Source of the DNA: an uncultured Bacteroidota bacterium
GTDB lineage: Bacteria; Bacteroidota; Bacteroidia; Bacteroidales; SZUA-534
DNA length: 17,645 nucleotides
Direction: 5' to 3'
Assembly (NCBI GenBank): GCA_937899145.1
Contig: CALBPW010000186.1
Location: 1 to 17,645, forward strand
Shown here: piece after piece, positions 5,234 through 14,368 of the stretch
Position numbering within the stretch: position 1 is the first letter of the stretch
How the letters are laid out: every line of letters begins with the position of its first letter
Notes under the pieces: model-generated
The model's input: only the letters and a program-made list of their open reading frames with translations
Database searches by the model: none
What the model was told of the DNA's origin: nothing
Translations under genes and position numbers: made by a program

Positions 5234-7105
5234 ATGGAACAAGAAAACTTGAACGAGACAAACTTACCTACAGAAGGTGCTCTAAACAACAAATTGGCAG
5301 AAGAAACCAATAATGTTGTTGAAAATGAAGTGGTTGCTGATGCTGAAACAGATAACATTGAAGAGACAGATGTTCAGCAAGTTGAAAGCGATAACTACAT
5401 AAAATACAATCGGGCTGAATTGTTATCGAAATTGAATCAACTAATCAACAACAACCCTGTTGAAACCATTGTAAACGCAACAGAAGAGATAAAAGCCGCT
5501 TTCTACAAAAAATATCGCGCCGACTATCAAGCAGCTCGCGATGCTTTTATGGAACAAGAAGGCGCTGTTATCGAAAATTTCAAGTTTATTGATGAAAATC
5601 AGGAAGATACGTTTAAAGAACTATACTCGCAATACAAACAAAAGAAAGCCGAGCATAATCGGAAAATTGAAGCAGAAAAGGCTGAAAATCTGAAAAATAA
5701 ATTGGAAGTAATTGAAGAGATAAAAGCTCTTGTCAATAAAGATGAGGCCATCGGGAAAATTTTTCAAGATTTCCATAATCTGCAAAACCGTTGGAAAGAG
5801 ATTGGCGAAGTGCCGGCTTCCGAAACAAAAAATGTGTGGGCCGCATACAACTATGTTGTCGATCAGTTTTACGAATATGCAAAGATTAACAAAGAGTTAC
5901 GCGACCTTGACTTGAAAGAAAACCTGAAAGCCAAAATCGAACTTTGCGAAAAGGCTGAGGAGTTGATACTTGAAGAGTCGGTAACAAAAGCATTTCGGGC
6001 ACTTCAAGATTTGCACGCAAAATGGCGCAATGTAGGCCCTGTGCCAAACGAGCAAAAAGAGGATACCTGGAATCGGTTTAAAGCAGCCACAGCCATTATC
6101 AATAAAAAACATCAAGAGTTTTTTGATAATCAGAAAGATCAGCAAGTTAAAAACTTAGAGCAGAAAACAACCCTTTGCGAGAGGTTGGAAGAGATTATAA
6201 ACACTGAACTTACTAAACCGAAAGAGTGGGAAGAAAAATCGGACGACGTGCTGAAAATTCAAGAGCTGTGGCGCACTATCGGCTATGCGCCCAAAAAGGA
6301 GAACAGCAAAATTTATCAGCGTTTTAAAAACGATTGCGACTTGTTTTTTGCCAAGAAACGTGAATTTTTTAAAGACATAAAAGCTGAGCAAAAAAGCAAT
6401 ATCCAACAAAAAGTTGAACTTTGCGAAAAGGCTGAATCGTTGAAAGACAGCACCGATTGGAAGAAAACATCGGAAGAGCTTATTGCTTTGCAAAAACAAT
6501 GGAAAACCATCGGACAAACGCCACACAAACAAGCCGAACAACTTTGGAAGCGTTTCCGCGAGGCTTGCGACACCTTTTTTAACGCGAAAGAAGCACATTT
6601 TGCATCGGTTGATGGCGACCAAGAAAAGAACTTGCAACTAAAGCAAGAACTGATTGAAAAAGTGAAAAACTTTGAAAAAACGGCTGACAATAAAGAAAAC
6701 TTGCGCCAACTAACTGAAATTCAGAAAGAATGGACAAAAATAGGCCATGTGCCACTTAGCAAAAAAGATGACATTCAGAAAGAATTCAGAGATGCCATAA
6801 ACGCACAATTTGCCACAATGAAGCTTGAGGCTGGCGAACGCGAAAAAGCAAATTTCAGGAATAAAATTGAATCGTGGTCGGGTGCGCAAGCTAAAGGCAA
6901 AATCTACTCAGAGCGTAGCAAGATTGCGCAGCAAATCCGTGAGCTTGAAAACGAAATCACCTTGTACGAAAATAATATGGGATTTTTCGCAAAATCGGCT
7001 AATAGCGAGTCGCTTATAAAAGATATAAACCGAAAGATTGACCGTGCGAAAAACCGCTTAGCCGAACTTTACGACAAGATGCGAATGCTTGACGAAATTG
7101 AGTAA
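5234..7105 (+). CDS. DUF349 tandem-repeat coiled-coil protein
   Basis: The protein has 623 residues, is highly charged and almost entirely helical. An acidic, Asn-rich N-terminal tail (1-55) precedes a helical linker and five DUF349 repeats. Each repeat carries a core W-(K/R/T)-x-(I/V)-G-x-x-P with tryptophans at 187, 264, 346, 423 and 500, a spacing of 77, 82, 77 and 77. Most are followed by a W/Y/I-x-x-F aromatic pattern. A final coiled coil (about 560-620) ends the protein. DUF349 proteins are common in Bacteroidota and Actinobacteria, and no reaction is established. The repeat array suggests a cytoplasmic scaffold or binding rod. There is no signal peptide or membrane segment. It is monocistronic with its own promoter and converges on the LD-carboxypeptidase gene. 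Confidence 0.9.
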   Translation: MEQENLNETNLPTEGALNNKLAEETNNVVENEVVADAETDNIEETDVQQVESDNYIKYNRAELLSKLNQLINNNPVETIVNATEEIKAAFYKKYRADYQAARDAFMEQEGAVIENFKFIDENQEDTFKELYSQYKQKKAEHNRKIEAEKAENLKNKLEVIEEIKALVNKDEAIGKIFQDFHNLQNRWKEIGEVPASETKNVWAAYNYVVDQFYEYAKINKELRDLDLKENLKAKIELCEKAEELILEESVTKAFRALQDLHAKWRNVGPVPNEQKEDTWNRFKAATAIINKKHQEFFDNQKDQQVKNLEQKTTLCERLEEIINTELTKPKEWEEKSDDVLKIQELWRTIGYAPKKENSKIYQRFKNDCDLFFAKKREFFKDIKAEQKSNIQQKVELCEKAESLKDSTDWKKTSEELIALQKQWKTIGQTPHKQAEQLWKRFREACDTFFNAKEAHFASVDGDQEKNLQLKQELIEKVKNFEKTADNKENLRQLTEIQKEWTKIGHVPLSKKDDIQKEFRDAINAQFATMKLEAGEREKANFRNKIESWSGAQAKGKIYSERSKIAQQIRELENEITLYENNMGFFAKSANSESLIKDINRKIDRAKNRLAELYDKMRMLDEIE

Positions 7106-7112
7106 ATGATAG

Positions 7113-7132
7113 CAAGGTGGCGAGTCCCCTTG
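7113..7132. terminator. Hairpin between two converging genes
   Basis: CAAGG-T-GG (7113-7120) pairs with CC-CCTTG (7126-7132) around CGAGT, with one bulged T. It sits in the 28-bp gap between the DUF349 stop (7105) and the LD-carboxypeptidase stop (7134). A short T-rich run follows on the plus strand only. It probably acts as a weak shared terminator. Confidence 0.45.
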
Positions 7133-7133
7133 T

Positions 7134-8303
7134 TTAGTTTGATTTTCCCGCCAATTTCATTATTGTTAAGGCGTTTATAGGCGATTTCGCTAATGTTTTT
7201 GTTCTTATCGTTTGTTCGTTTCCGTCGATATTAAAACTAAGAGTAGAGCCGTCTTCGCGGACATCAACAGTTACATTGGAACCCATAATGAGCGGCATAT
7301 TTACCGAGCCGTGGCCGGCTGGAAATCCGCACAAAAGAGGAATATTGTAGATTTCGATGTATGGTTTCAGCATCGCCTCAATGCTTGCATAGCTAAATTC
7401 CGATCCGCAATCGACAAACTCGCCCAGCACTACGCCATTGCATCTCGATAGCACGCCATTGAGCAGCAGCATATTAAACAGGCGGTCGATGTTGTGCATC
7501 GATTCGCCAATCTCTTCAATAAAAAGTATCAAACTGTCGTGGGCGGTGGCGTCGGCTTGGCTGCCAAGCAGCGGAACAAATGTGCAGATGTTGCCACCAA
7601 CAAGCGTTCCGCTGCCTTTGCCCGTAATGTTTTGTGAATGGGCGGGCAACTCGTATCGCGGAATATTACCCATAAGCACATCGCGCATTGTTGTGCTGGT
7701 AGCGTCGGCACCGCCCGACGAAGCCAAAAAAGTACTCATAGTGCCATGAACGCTCATCACACCGGCGCACGATAACAAGCCGTGCAAGGTGGTTATATCA
7801 CTAAAACCGACAAGCCATTTCGGGTGGGCGGCTAACTCGTTTGTTGTAAGTCGGCTCACAAGCTGAATGGCTCCGTAACCGCCACGATTACAGATAATCG
7901 CCTTAATGTCATCATCTTCAAGAGCCCAACGTAAATCAGCCAAACGCTCATCGACAGTGCCAGCATATTTGTCGGCGTCAATTTTTCCGACATTTTCACC
8001 GGCAACAGGCACTAAACCCCAACTGCGCAGCACTGCCGCTGCTTTGTCAACGTTCGTTGTTGGTGTGTAATATGATGGCGAAATCAGGGCTACTTTATCG
8101 CCAACTTGCAGATACTCAGGACGTTTGCAGTTCAGTTCTCCTTCCGACGATTCTGATACTATAACAACTTGATTTACAATCTTATTTACGATTGTAGTAT
8201 CGTATTCAACATAAATTATCTCCTCATCGTCTTTTGAGCACGATGCGAAAACCGATGCCGCAATAACGATTATTGATAAAATTAAGTAGTGTAAATATTT
8301 CAT
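7134..8303 (-). CDS. LD-carboxypeptidase (S66 family) with lipoprotein signal
   Basis: The protein has 389 residues from ATG 8303; an in-frame TTG at 8309 is rejected. A lipoprotein signal ends V-F-A-S-C with the acylated Cys at 22, followed by S-K-D-D-E-E, which resembles the lipoprotein export signal for surface display in Bacteroidota. A ~40-residue hydrophilic spacer precedes the catalytic core, which starts near K-R-P-E-Y-L-Q-V-G-D. The S66 triad is intact: Ser168 in G-F-S-D, Glu263 in F-I-E-E-I-G-E, and His331 in A-G-H-G-S. The Glu-to-His spacing of 68 equals that of Pseudomonas LdcA. The enzyme should remove the terminal D-amino acid from muropeptide tetrapeptides (L,D bond). Most studied relatives are cytoplasmic recycling enzymes, so lipid anchoring in the envelope is notable. 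I see no clear -7 element, and it lies 146 bp downstream of polA. Confidence 0.9.
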   Translation of the reverse strand: MKYLHYLILSIIVIAASVFASCSKDDEEIIYVEYDTTIVNKIVNQVVIVSESSEGELNCKRPEYLQVGDKVALISPSYYTPTTNVDKAAAVLRSWGLVPVAGENVGKIDADKYAGTVDERLADLRWALEDDDIKAIICNRGGYGAIQLVSRLTTNELAAHPKWLVGFSDITTLHGLLSCAGVMSVHGTMSTFLASSGGADATSTTMRDVLMGNIPRYELPAHSQNITGKGSGTLVGGNICTFVPLLGSQADATAHDSLILFIEEIGESMHNIDRLFNMLLLNGVLSRCNGVVLGEFVDCGSEFSYASIEAMLKPYIEIYNIPLLCGFPAGHGSVNMPLIMGSNVTVDVREDGSTLSFNIDGNEQTIRTKTLAKSPINALTIMKLAGKSN

Positions 8304-8318
8304 ATTCAATGTTTTATA

Positions 8319-8329
8319 TTTTCAGACAA
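8319..8329. repeat. TTTTCAGACAA motif, copy 1
   Basis: This 11-mer is found again at 11429-11439 (with its complement at 11395-11405) and at 17627-17637, always between genes. Here it is 16 bp upstream of the LD-carboxypeptidase ATG. Confidence 0.4.
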
Positions 8330-8360
8330 CAGGCCGCCAAACAATGTGATAATATTTCTC

Positions 8361-8383
8361 TAACCGGTTAAAACCGATTTTTT
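8361..8383. other. Palindrome TAACCGGTTA with adjacent A/T tracts
   Basis: A perfect 10-bp palindrome (8361-8370) is followed by AAACCG and a run of seven Ts (8378-8384). It lies between the polA stop (8449) and the LD-carboxypeptidase start. It could be a protein-binding site. As a terminator it would work only on the plus strand, where no gene leads into it. Confidence 0.3.
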
Positions 8384-8448
8384 TCGATAGTTATCAGAAC
8401 TCAGCTTTCTAAACCTTAAACTTGTTACCCCTGTTCAACTTTAAACTT

Positions 8449-11226
8449 TTAGTGCGCATCAAGCCAATTTGAGCCAACGCCAACCTCTGCTGTTAGCGGA
8501 ATGCTCAAGCTCATTGCGTTTTCCATTTCGGTTTTTACAAGAGCCGAAAGTTGTTCAACTTCGCCCTCGGCAACATCAAAGACAAGCTCGTCGTGCACTT
8601 GCATCACCATTTTCGATTTCATTTGTAATTCATTCATCTTATTAAAGATAGCTATCATGGCTATTTTAATGACATCGGCAGCCGTGCCTTGAATTGGAGC
8701 GTTTATGGCATTGCGCTCGGCGGCACTACGCACAAGACTGTTAACCGACTGTAAATCGGGTAAATATCGGCGACGATGGCAAAGAGTTTCGGTGTATCCG
8801 CAATCGCGGGCGCGCATTATGCTTTTGTCCATAAATTGTTTAACACCCGGGAAACTTGCAAAATAGTTGTCGATGATGGCTTTTGCTTCACCAACTTTTA
8901 TGCCAGTATTTTGCGCCAAACCAAACGATGAAATGCCATAAATAATTCCGAAATTTGCACTCTTCGCTTTCCTGCGTTGCTCGCGCGTTACGCTCTCAAT
9001 TGGCTCGTGAAATAAGTGCGATGCCGTTGCCGCATGAATATCTTGGTTGGCGCGAAATGCCGCCACCAGAGCCGCATCTTGGCTTAAATGAGCCATCAGT
9101 CGCAGTTCGATTTGTGAATAATCGGCTGCCAAAACGCACCCTTTCGGATTTGTTGCGACAAAGGCTTTGCGTACGGCGCGCCCAATCTCCTCGCGGATAG
9201 GAATGTTTTGCAAATTTGGATTTGTCGAACTCAGGCGGCCTGTGGCTGTAATTGTCTGATTATACGAAGTGTGTATTCTGCCAGTTTTGTGATGAACCAA
9301 TTGTGGCAGTGCCTCTACGTAAGTTGACGACAATTTTTTGAGCGACCTGAATTCCAAAATCATCGGAATAATTGGGTGCTTATCTTTCAGTTTCTCAAGC
9401 ACATCTTCCGCTGTCGATTGTTGTTTGGTTTTGTCGCGAGCTCCGCTATCAATATTCAACTTGTTGAACAATACATCGCTAAGTTGTTTTGGCGACGATA
9501 TGTTAAATTCAATGCCTGCGGCCTTGTGTATATTTTGTTCAATTTCAGCGGTTTTTATGCGAAGTTCGTCGGCGTAATTGTTAAGTACTTGTGTGTTGAT
9601 TCTTACGCCAGTATATTCCATATCGGAAAGAACGGGAATTAGTGGCGTTTCGATGTTGAAGAACAAATCGAGCATGTCATTTTTGCGTAATTCGGCTTCA
9701 AGCAAGGGCTTTAGGCGGAAAGTGATGTCGGCGTCTTCGCAAGCGTAGTCGCGCAAAAGGTTGATTTCAACATTGCGCATTGAGCTTTGTTGTGCGCCTC
9801 GTTTGCCGATAAGTTCCTCGGTGCGTATTGTGCTGTAATTCAGATATTTTTCGGCTAAAATGTCGAGGTTGTGTCGTTGCTCAGGTTGAAGCAGATAGTG
9901 CGCAACCATAGTGTCGAACAAGCGTCCGCGCACTTCAACTCCGTAGTTTTTCAGCACGGAGATGTCGTATTTGATATTTTGCCCGATTTTCAGAATTTCG
10001 GCGTTTGCAAAAAATGATTTAAACTGATTTACAATATTTTGAGCTTCAGTTTGATTTGCGGGTATTGGTACAAGCCAACCACTTTTTTCGGCTGTTGTGA
10101 ACGACATTGCAACCAATTCGGCATCGTGAATATCGAGCGATGTTGTTTCGGTATCAAAGCAAACTTCGTTACAATTAAGCAGATGTCGCACAAGTTGCGA
10201 TAGTTCGTTGGCTGTTTGTGCAATCCGATAATCGGGGTTAACTTCTTTAATAGTGAGTAGTTGCGGTAATACTGGTGCGGTTGGTGTGTCGCCAAAATCG
10301 AATAGTGAGCCTTGTTGTGGGTCGGTGGGTGTGGTTTTGCTTTTTGTTGGCGATGCCTGCGTAACTGTTCTATTTAACATATTCCGAAATTCCAATTCGG
10401 CGAATAGCGTTGTTAGTTTTTGTTGGTCCGGTTCTTCGCGTTTAAAGGTTTCAGCATCAAAATCGACCGGAGAATCAGTATTGATAGTGGCTAACACTTT
10501 TGAAAGAGCAATCTGCTCGCGGAAGTTGACAAGATTTTCTTTCTGTTTTCCTTTCAGTTTGTCGAGATTATCATAAATACCTTCAATTGAGCCAAAATCG
10601 GTTATCAGTTTTTCGGCACTTTTGGGGCCAACGCCCGGGCAACCGGGAATATTGTCTGATGCGTCGCCCATAAGTCCAAGCAAATCAATAATATGGTCGG
10701 GAGTAACGGCAAATTTTGCTTTTACGCCACCGGTGTCCCAAATTTCGACATCGCCACCTGAGCGGCCGGGTTTATATACAAAAACATTGTCGCGGACAAG
10801 TTGGGCATAGTCTTTGTCGGGTGTCATCATGTAAACTGTAAATTTCTCGGCAGCAGCTTTATGCGCAAGTGTGCCGATGATGTCATCGGCCTCGTAACCG
10901 GCGACTTCAACCACTGGAATGCGCAGAGCCTCAAGTATTTGCTTGATGAGCGGAATGGCGATGCGCATATCCTCGGGCATCGCTTCGCGGTTGGCTTTAT
11001 AATCGGCATACATCTGGTGTCGGAATGTTGGGCCGTGCGGGTCAAACACAACGCCAATGTGCGACGGGTTTTCTTTTTGTAGCACATCGAGCAGCGTGTT
11101 GGTAAAACCAAACACTGCGGAGGTGTTTATGCCTTTTGAGTTGATTCGTGGGTTTTTGATAAACGCATAGTAAGCGCGATAAGTCAATGCGTAGGCATCG
11201 AGCAAGAATAATGTTTTGTCGGCCAT
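8449..11226 (-). CDS. polA: DNA polymerase I with all three domains
   Basis: The protein has 925 residues and is cytoplasmic. It fills gaps and removes RNA primers in replication and excision repair. The 5'-3' exonuclease domain (about 1-290) carries V-V-F-D (58-61), E-A-D-D (112-115) and G-D-A-S-D-N-I-P-G (187-195). A Q/T/P-rich linker (about 288-325) follows. The 3'-5' proofreading domain is intact: D358-T-E360, D421 in N-I-K-Y-D, and Y494/D498 in Y-A-C-E-D. The polymerase domain has motif A D702-Y-S-Q-I-E-L-R, motif B with R751, K755, F759 and Y763, and motif C H878-D879-E880. Length and motifs match a complete family A polymerase. ATG 11226 follows a good -7 element, so it appears monocistronic. 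I see nothing broken or odd. Confidence 0.98.
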   Translation of the reverse strand: MADKTLFLLDAYALTYRAYYAFIKNPRINSKGINTSAVFGFTNTLLDVLQKENPSHIGVVFDPHGPTFRHQMYADYKANREAMPEDMRIAIPLIKQILEALRIPVVEVAGYEADDIIGTLAHKAAAEKFTVYMMTPDKDYAQLVRDNVFVYKPGRSGGDVEIWDTGGVKAKFAVTPDHIIDLLGLMGDASDNIPGCPGVGPKSAEKLITDFGSIEGIYDNLDKLKGKQKENLVNFREQIALSKVLATINTDSPVDFDAETFKREEPDQQKLTTLFAELEFRNMLNRTVTQASPTKSKTTPTDPQQGSLFDFGDTPTAPVLPQLLTIKEVNPDYRIAQTANELSQLVRHLLNCNEVCFDTETTSLDIHDAELVAMSFTTAEKSGWLVPIPANQTEAQNIVNQFKSFFANAEILKIGQNIKYDISVLKNYGVEVRGRLFDTMVAHYLLQPEQRHNLDILAEKYLNYSTIRTEELIGKRGAQQSSMRNVEINLLRDYACEDADITFRLKPLLEAELRKNDMLDLFFNIETPLIPVLSDMEYTGVRINTQVLNNYADELRIKTAEIEQNIHKAAGIEFNISSPKQLSDVLFNKLNIDSGARDKTKQQSTAEDVLEKLKDKHPIIPMILEFRSLKKLSSTYVEALPQLVHHKTGRIHTSYNQTITATGRLSSTNPNLQNIPIREEIGRAVRKAFVATNPKGCVLAADYSQIELRLMAHLSQDAALVAAFRANQDIHAATASHLFHEPIESVTREQRRKAKSANFGIIYGISSFGLAQNTGIKVGEAKAIIDNYFASFPGVKQFMDKSIMRARDCGYTETLCHRRRYLPDLQSVNSLVRSAAERNAINAPIQGTAADVIKIAMIAIFNKMNELQMKSKMVMQVHDELVFDVAEGEVEQLSALVKTEMENAMSLSIPLTAEVGVGSNWLDAH

Positions 11227-11243
11227 AGATGTATGTTTTTCAG

Positions 11244-11251
11244 CAAATATA
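11244..11251 (-). promoter_or_regulatory. -7 element of the polA promoter
   Basis: The minus strand reads TATATTTG, a perfect TAnnTTTG and identical to the element ahead of the DUF4199 operon, 17 bases upstream of the polA ATG. No clear -33 element is visible. Confidence 0.6.
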
Positions 11252-11392
11252 GTTTAAATGTGAAACGAATGGATATCTCTATAAAATTCCGTACATTTTT
11301 TCATCTTTATATTTTGCTAATAATCAGAGTGTTAAATTGTTACATTCTGCCAATTGGACGGTACAAAGCGTTAGATAAGACGCAACTGAAAA

Positions 11393-11441
11393 AATTGTCT
11401 GAAAAACTGAATTGGCATAAATTCTAATTTTTCAGACAATT
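11393..11441 (-). terminator. AT-rich 14-bp perfect inverted repeat, likely terminator of the holB/M16 operon
   Basis: AATTGTCTGAAAAA (11393-11406) and TTTTTCAGACAATT (11428-11441) are perfect inverted repeats. Inside the spacer GAATT (11409-11413) pairs with AATTC (11420-11424), giving a nearly continuous hairpin. In the minus direction the stem runs into TTTTTT (11390-11395 region), which fits an intrinsic terminator 50 bp past the M16 stop. The arm contains the recurring TTTTCAGACAA motif. Confidence 0.6.
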
Positions 11442-11491
11442 AAGTATTTTACAAAAATTGAGTAAACCGATTCATTAGTATTCAAAACCGA

Positions 11492-14335
11492 TTATCTCTC
11501 GTGCAGTTCTTTTTCAGTAAAATCGTCGGGCAGCATAATGATGGTTATGCAGTTGTTGGCCGGCAAAACCACGTCTTTTACAAAGTTGCGAATGTCGTCT
11601 GATGATAATTTTTCTAAAATCGACTCGTATTCAGTCCGTGTATCAATGTCCCATTCGATTTTGTTTTCAATCAAGCCTGCCCAGTAACTGTTTTGTCGCT
11701 GATTGTTGGCAAATTGTTTTTGCTGGAATAGTTTGAAATCAGATAATTCGCCGGTTGTTACACCGTTGGCGGCAATGTCATCTATGCTTTGGCGGACAAG
11801 CATTGCCACAGAGTCGCATTTTGCAGGTGTGAACGGGCAGTAAATTTTAACAAATAAACCGTCTTTTATGCCGCGTCCTGTTCCGGCCGATGCTGATACT
11901 GAATATGCGAAACCTTTTTCCTCGCGGATGGTTTTGGTGTATCGTTGGCGCAGAATTGCACCGAAGGCGTTTGCCGCCATTTGCTCGCGTTGGCTATACT
12001 TGCGTTCTCCATGCCAGTATTGGTAGAACCAGGCTTGCGGAGTTTCCATTGTGCGTTCAAATCGGTTTTCAATTGAACCTTGATGATAGGTCTCAATTTG
12101 CATTGTTGGACGGGGTTCACGTTTTTTCACGCCCGGCAGTGATGCTATGTATTGCTCAACATATAGCCGTAGCGAGTCGGTGTTGAAGGCACCGGTGAAG
12201 ATGAAATCGAAGTCGCCGGCTGATTTGAAACGTTCGCTGTAGATGCTGCGCACGTCTTCGTATTTTATTTTGTCAAGGTCTTCAAGTTTGATGTCCGTTT
12301 GGCGTGGATTGTGGTCGTAGATGGTGGCGTCAATAGAGTCGCTGAAAGCGTTCATCGGACTTTTTGCGGCGTTTTCGATCGAGGTGCGGATTTGAGCCAT
12401 ACAACTATTGAAACCATCGGCATCGTTGGCCGGCTCTTGAAAACGCATGTAGATGAGTTCAAACAAAGTGCGCAGGTCTTTTGGCGTTGAGTTGCCCGAC
12501 AGTGATTCTTGATAAGTGCTTAATGATGGGCGTAGCGCCACTTGTTTTCCTGCTAATTTTTTGTTGAGTTCAGTTGTAGTGAAATTGCCTAATCCTGTGC
12601 TCGAAATTATATTGTTGAAAGTTTTGATAGTTGGTAGCAAAGACGGATTGGTGATGGTTGCGTTGCCTCCCCAGCTTATGGCAGCCATGCGTACATCGGT
12701 GTTGCTGAAATCGGTTTGTTTGAAGAAGACGCGTGCTCCATTTTGTAGAGTCCACATGGTGTAGCCAAAATCGGCGGCACTCTCTTTGCTGATTTTGCCT
12801 TTTTTAGGAAGATTCGCAATTAGTGGTTCGTCTTTTACATTGTCAACATACGGTTCAAGTTTGGTTGCCCGGGCGTTGGCAATCACTTTTTTCATCTCAT
12901 CAATAGTTGGCAGCGTAAGTTCTTCTTTATCAGGATACATTGCCAAAAAAACAAAGTTAGTGTCAATTGATGCGGTGGCTTGTGCCATCAGTTGCGAAAA
13001 GACATCGGTATTGCCAATTTGCCGGTCGAGTAATTTGTACAGTTCATATTCGTTTGCAATACCTGGATATGGTTTATTGCTTAAAAAGTGGCGCACTGCT
13101 TTGTTTACAAAGTAGTTGCTTTGTTGTTTGTCGCGATTGTCGAATTGCCGCTCTTTTGAACTCATAATCTCCTGACGAGCGCGGAAAGATTCAGTTCCTG
13201 TGATGCCGAATTGGCGGGCGCGTTCAATCTCTCGAATAAGCATTTCAACAGCCTCTTTGTCGTGTCCCTCTTTGGGAATAACCACGCCAGTAAAACAGTC
13301 TTCGGTTTTGGCTAACAGATAGTTATCGAAATAGCATTCGGCAACAACAAATGGGCAATCGTCTTTTCGCGCAAGTTCGGCAAGGCGGGCGTTGAGCGAA
13401 ATCTCAACAACACTTTGCACAAACGATTGTACGAATGTTGTAGTGGTGTTTGCCGTTTCGTAAGGTATGGCAGGTGTTTTGTACATCACTTCGATGATTG
13501 TGCGCTGCATTTCTTTGTCTTTGTCAATCACATAGATAGGTTCTGGTGTAGAAGGCACGTCGAATCGCTTAAACTCAGCCGGATTTTCCGGCATTTCAAC
13601 ATCGCTAAACAATTTTTGTATTCGCTTTTCAATGTCTTTTACATCAATATCGCCGACAACAATAATTCCTTGAAGGTCAGGACGATACCATTTTTCGTAG
13701 TAGTCGCGCAAGGTTTGGGGCTCAAAGTTGTCAACAACGCTCATCAGTCCAATTGGCATGCGTTTGCCGTAGCGTGAGTTTGGGTAGAGGGTTTCCAAAT
13801 TTCGATTCAAAATGCGCATTTGTGCGCTGGTGCGCATACGCCACTCCTCGTGTATTACACCGCGTTCCTTGTCAATCTCTTCGGGCAGTAGCAATAGTCC
13901 GTCTGACCAGTCGCGCAAGATGAGCAGACAAGAGTCGATGTTGTTGTCGTTAACCGGCACATCGTCAATGTTATACACGGTTTCGTCGGTGCTGGTGTAG
14001 GCGTTTAGGTTGTTGCCGAATTTAACTCCGATGCTCTCGCAGTATTTGACGATTGAGTTGCCCGGAAAGTGTGTGGTTCCGTTAAAGCACATGTGTTCCA
14101 GAAAATGTGCAAGTCCGCGTTGCTCTTCCTCTTCTTGCACTGAGCCTACGCGTTGTGCAATGTAGAAATAGGCACGCTCGCGCGGTTCTTCGTTGTGACG
14201 AATGTAATAGGTAAGTCCGTTTTCTAATTTTCCGAAAACAACAGCAGTGTCAAGCGGAAGCTGCTGAACTTGCTGCGCGTCAATATTTTGCATCGACAAT
14301 AAAGATGCGGCGAAGAGAAAAATCTGTTTTTTCAT
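11492..14335 (-). CDS. Secreted M16 zinc metallopeptidase, PqqL-like
   Basis: The protein has 947 residues. The signal peptide is M-K-K-Q-I-F-L-F-A-A... with cleavage probably after I-D-A at about residue 20, so it acts in the periplasm or at the outer membrane. The first M16 domain holds the inverted zinc motif H77-F-L-E80-H81, with E157 and E164 (E-R-G-V-I-H-E-E) positioned as the conserved Glu and the third zinc ligand of pitrilysin. The R/Y-rich substrate-binding half near 790-830 (W-Y-Q-Y-W-H... and R-x-x-Y-T-K-T-I-R-E-E-K-G-F-A-Y) belongs to the non-catalytic second half. Length and domain count fit PqqL-type single-chain pitrilysins, which degrade peptides inside a closed chamber. It starts 33 bp after the holB stop with no promoter between, so it is probably cotranscribed with holB. 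The substrate is unknown. Confidence 0.93.
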   Translation of the reverse strand: MKKQIFLFAASLLSMQNIDAQQVQQLPLDTAVVFGKLENGLTYYIRHNEEPRERAYFYIAQRVGSVQEEEEQRGLAHFLEHMCFNGTTHFPGNSIVKYCESIGVKFGNNLNAYTSTDETVYNIDDVPVNDNNIDSCLLILRDWSDGLLLLPEEIDKERGVIHEEWRMRTSAQMRILNRNLETLYPNSRYGKRMPIGLMSVVDNFEPQTLRDYYEKWYRPDLQGIIVVGDIDVKDIEKRIQKLFSDVEMPENPAEFKRFDVPSTPEPIYVIDKDKEMQRTIIEVMYKTPAIPYETANTTTTFVQSFVQSVVEISLNARLAELARKDDCPFVVAECYFDNYLLAKTEDCFTGVVIPKEGHDKEAVEMLIREIERARQFGITGTESFRARQEIMSSKERQFDNRDKQQSNYFVNKAVRHFLSNKPYPGIANEYELYKLLDRQIGNTDVFSQLMAQATASIDTNFVFLAMYPDKEELTLPTIDEMKKVIANARATKLEPYVDNVKDEPLIANLPKKGKISKESAADFGYTMWTLQNGARVFFKQTDFSNTDVRMAAISWGGNATITNPSLLPTIKTFNNIISSTGLGNFTTTELNKKLAGKQVALRPSLSTYQESLSGNSTPKDLRTLFELIYMRFQEPANDADGFNSCMAQIRTSIENAAKSPMNAFSDSIDATIYDHNPRQTDIKLEDLDKIKYEDVRSIYSERFKSAGDFDFIFTGAFNTDSLRLYVEQYIASLPGVKKREPRPTMQIETYHQGSIENRFERTMETPQAWFYQYWHGERKYSQREQMAANAFGAILRQRYTKTIREEKGFAYSVSASAGTGRGIKDGLFVKIYCPFTPAKCDSVAMLVRQSIDDIAANGVTTGELSDFKLFQQKQFANNQRQNSYWAGLIENKIEWDIDTRTEYESILEKLSSDDIRNFVKDVVLPANNCITIIMLPDDFTEKELHER

Positions 14336-14368
14336 TTTGTGTTTTTAATAGTGATTGTGCTTTTTTTG

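Noticed and set aside
6155..6690. Two overlapping minus-strand frames inside the DUF349 gene
   Set aside because: They are Phe/Ser/Leu-rich antisense translations of Lys/Glu-rich repeats and have no promoter or start signal of their own.
11233..11427. 64-codon plus-strand frame between polA and the M16 gene
   Set aside because: It starts inside the polA promoter region and ends within the terminator hairpin at 11393-11441. No promoter on its strand and no recognisable family.
11464..11493. AAACCGATT repeated at 11464 and 11485, and also at 8371 and 15677
   Set aside because: The 9-mer also occurs inside coding genes (for example, its complement in the M16 gene near 12061 and 12708), so it does not mark an intergenic element.
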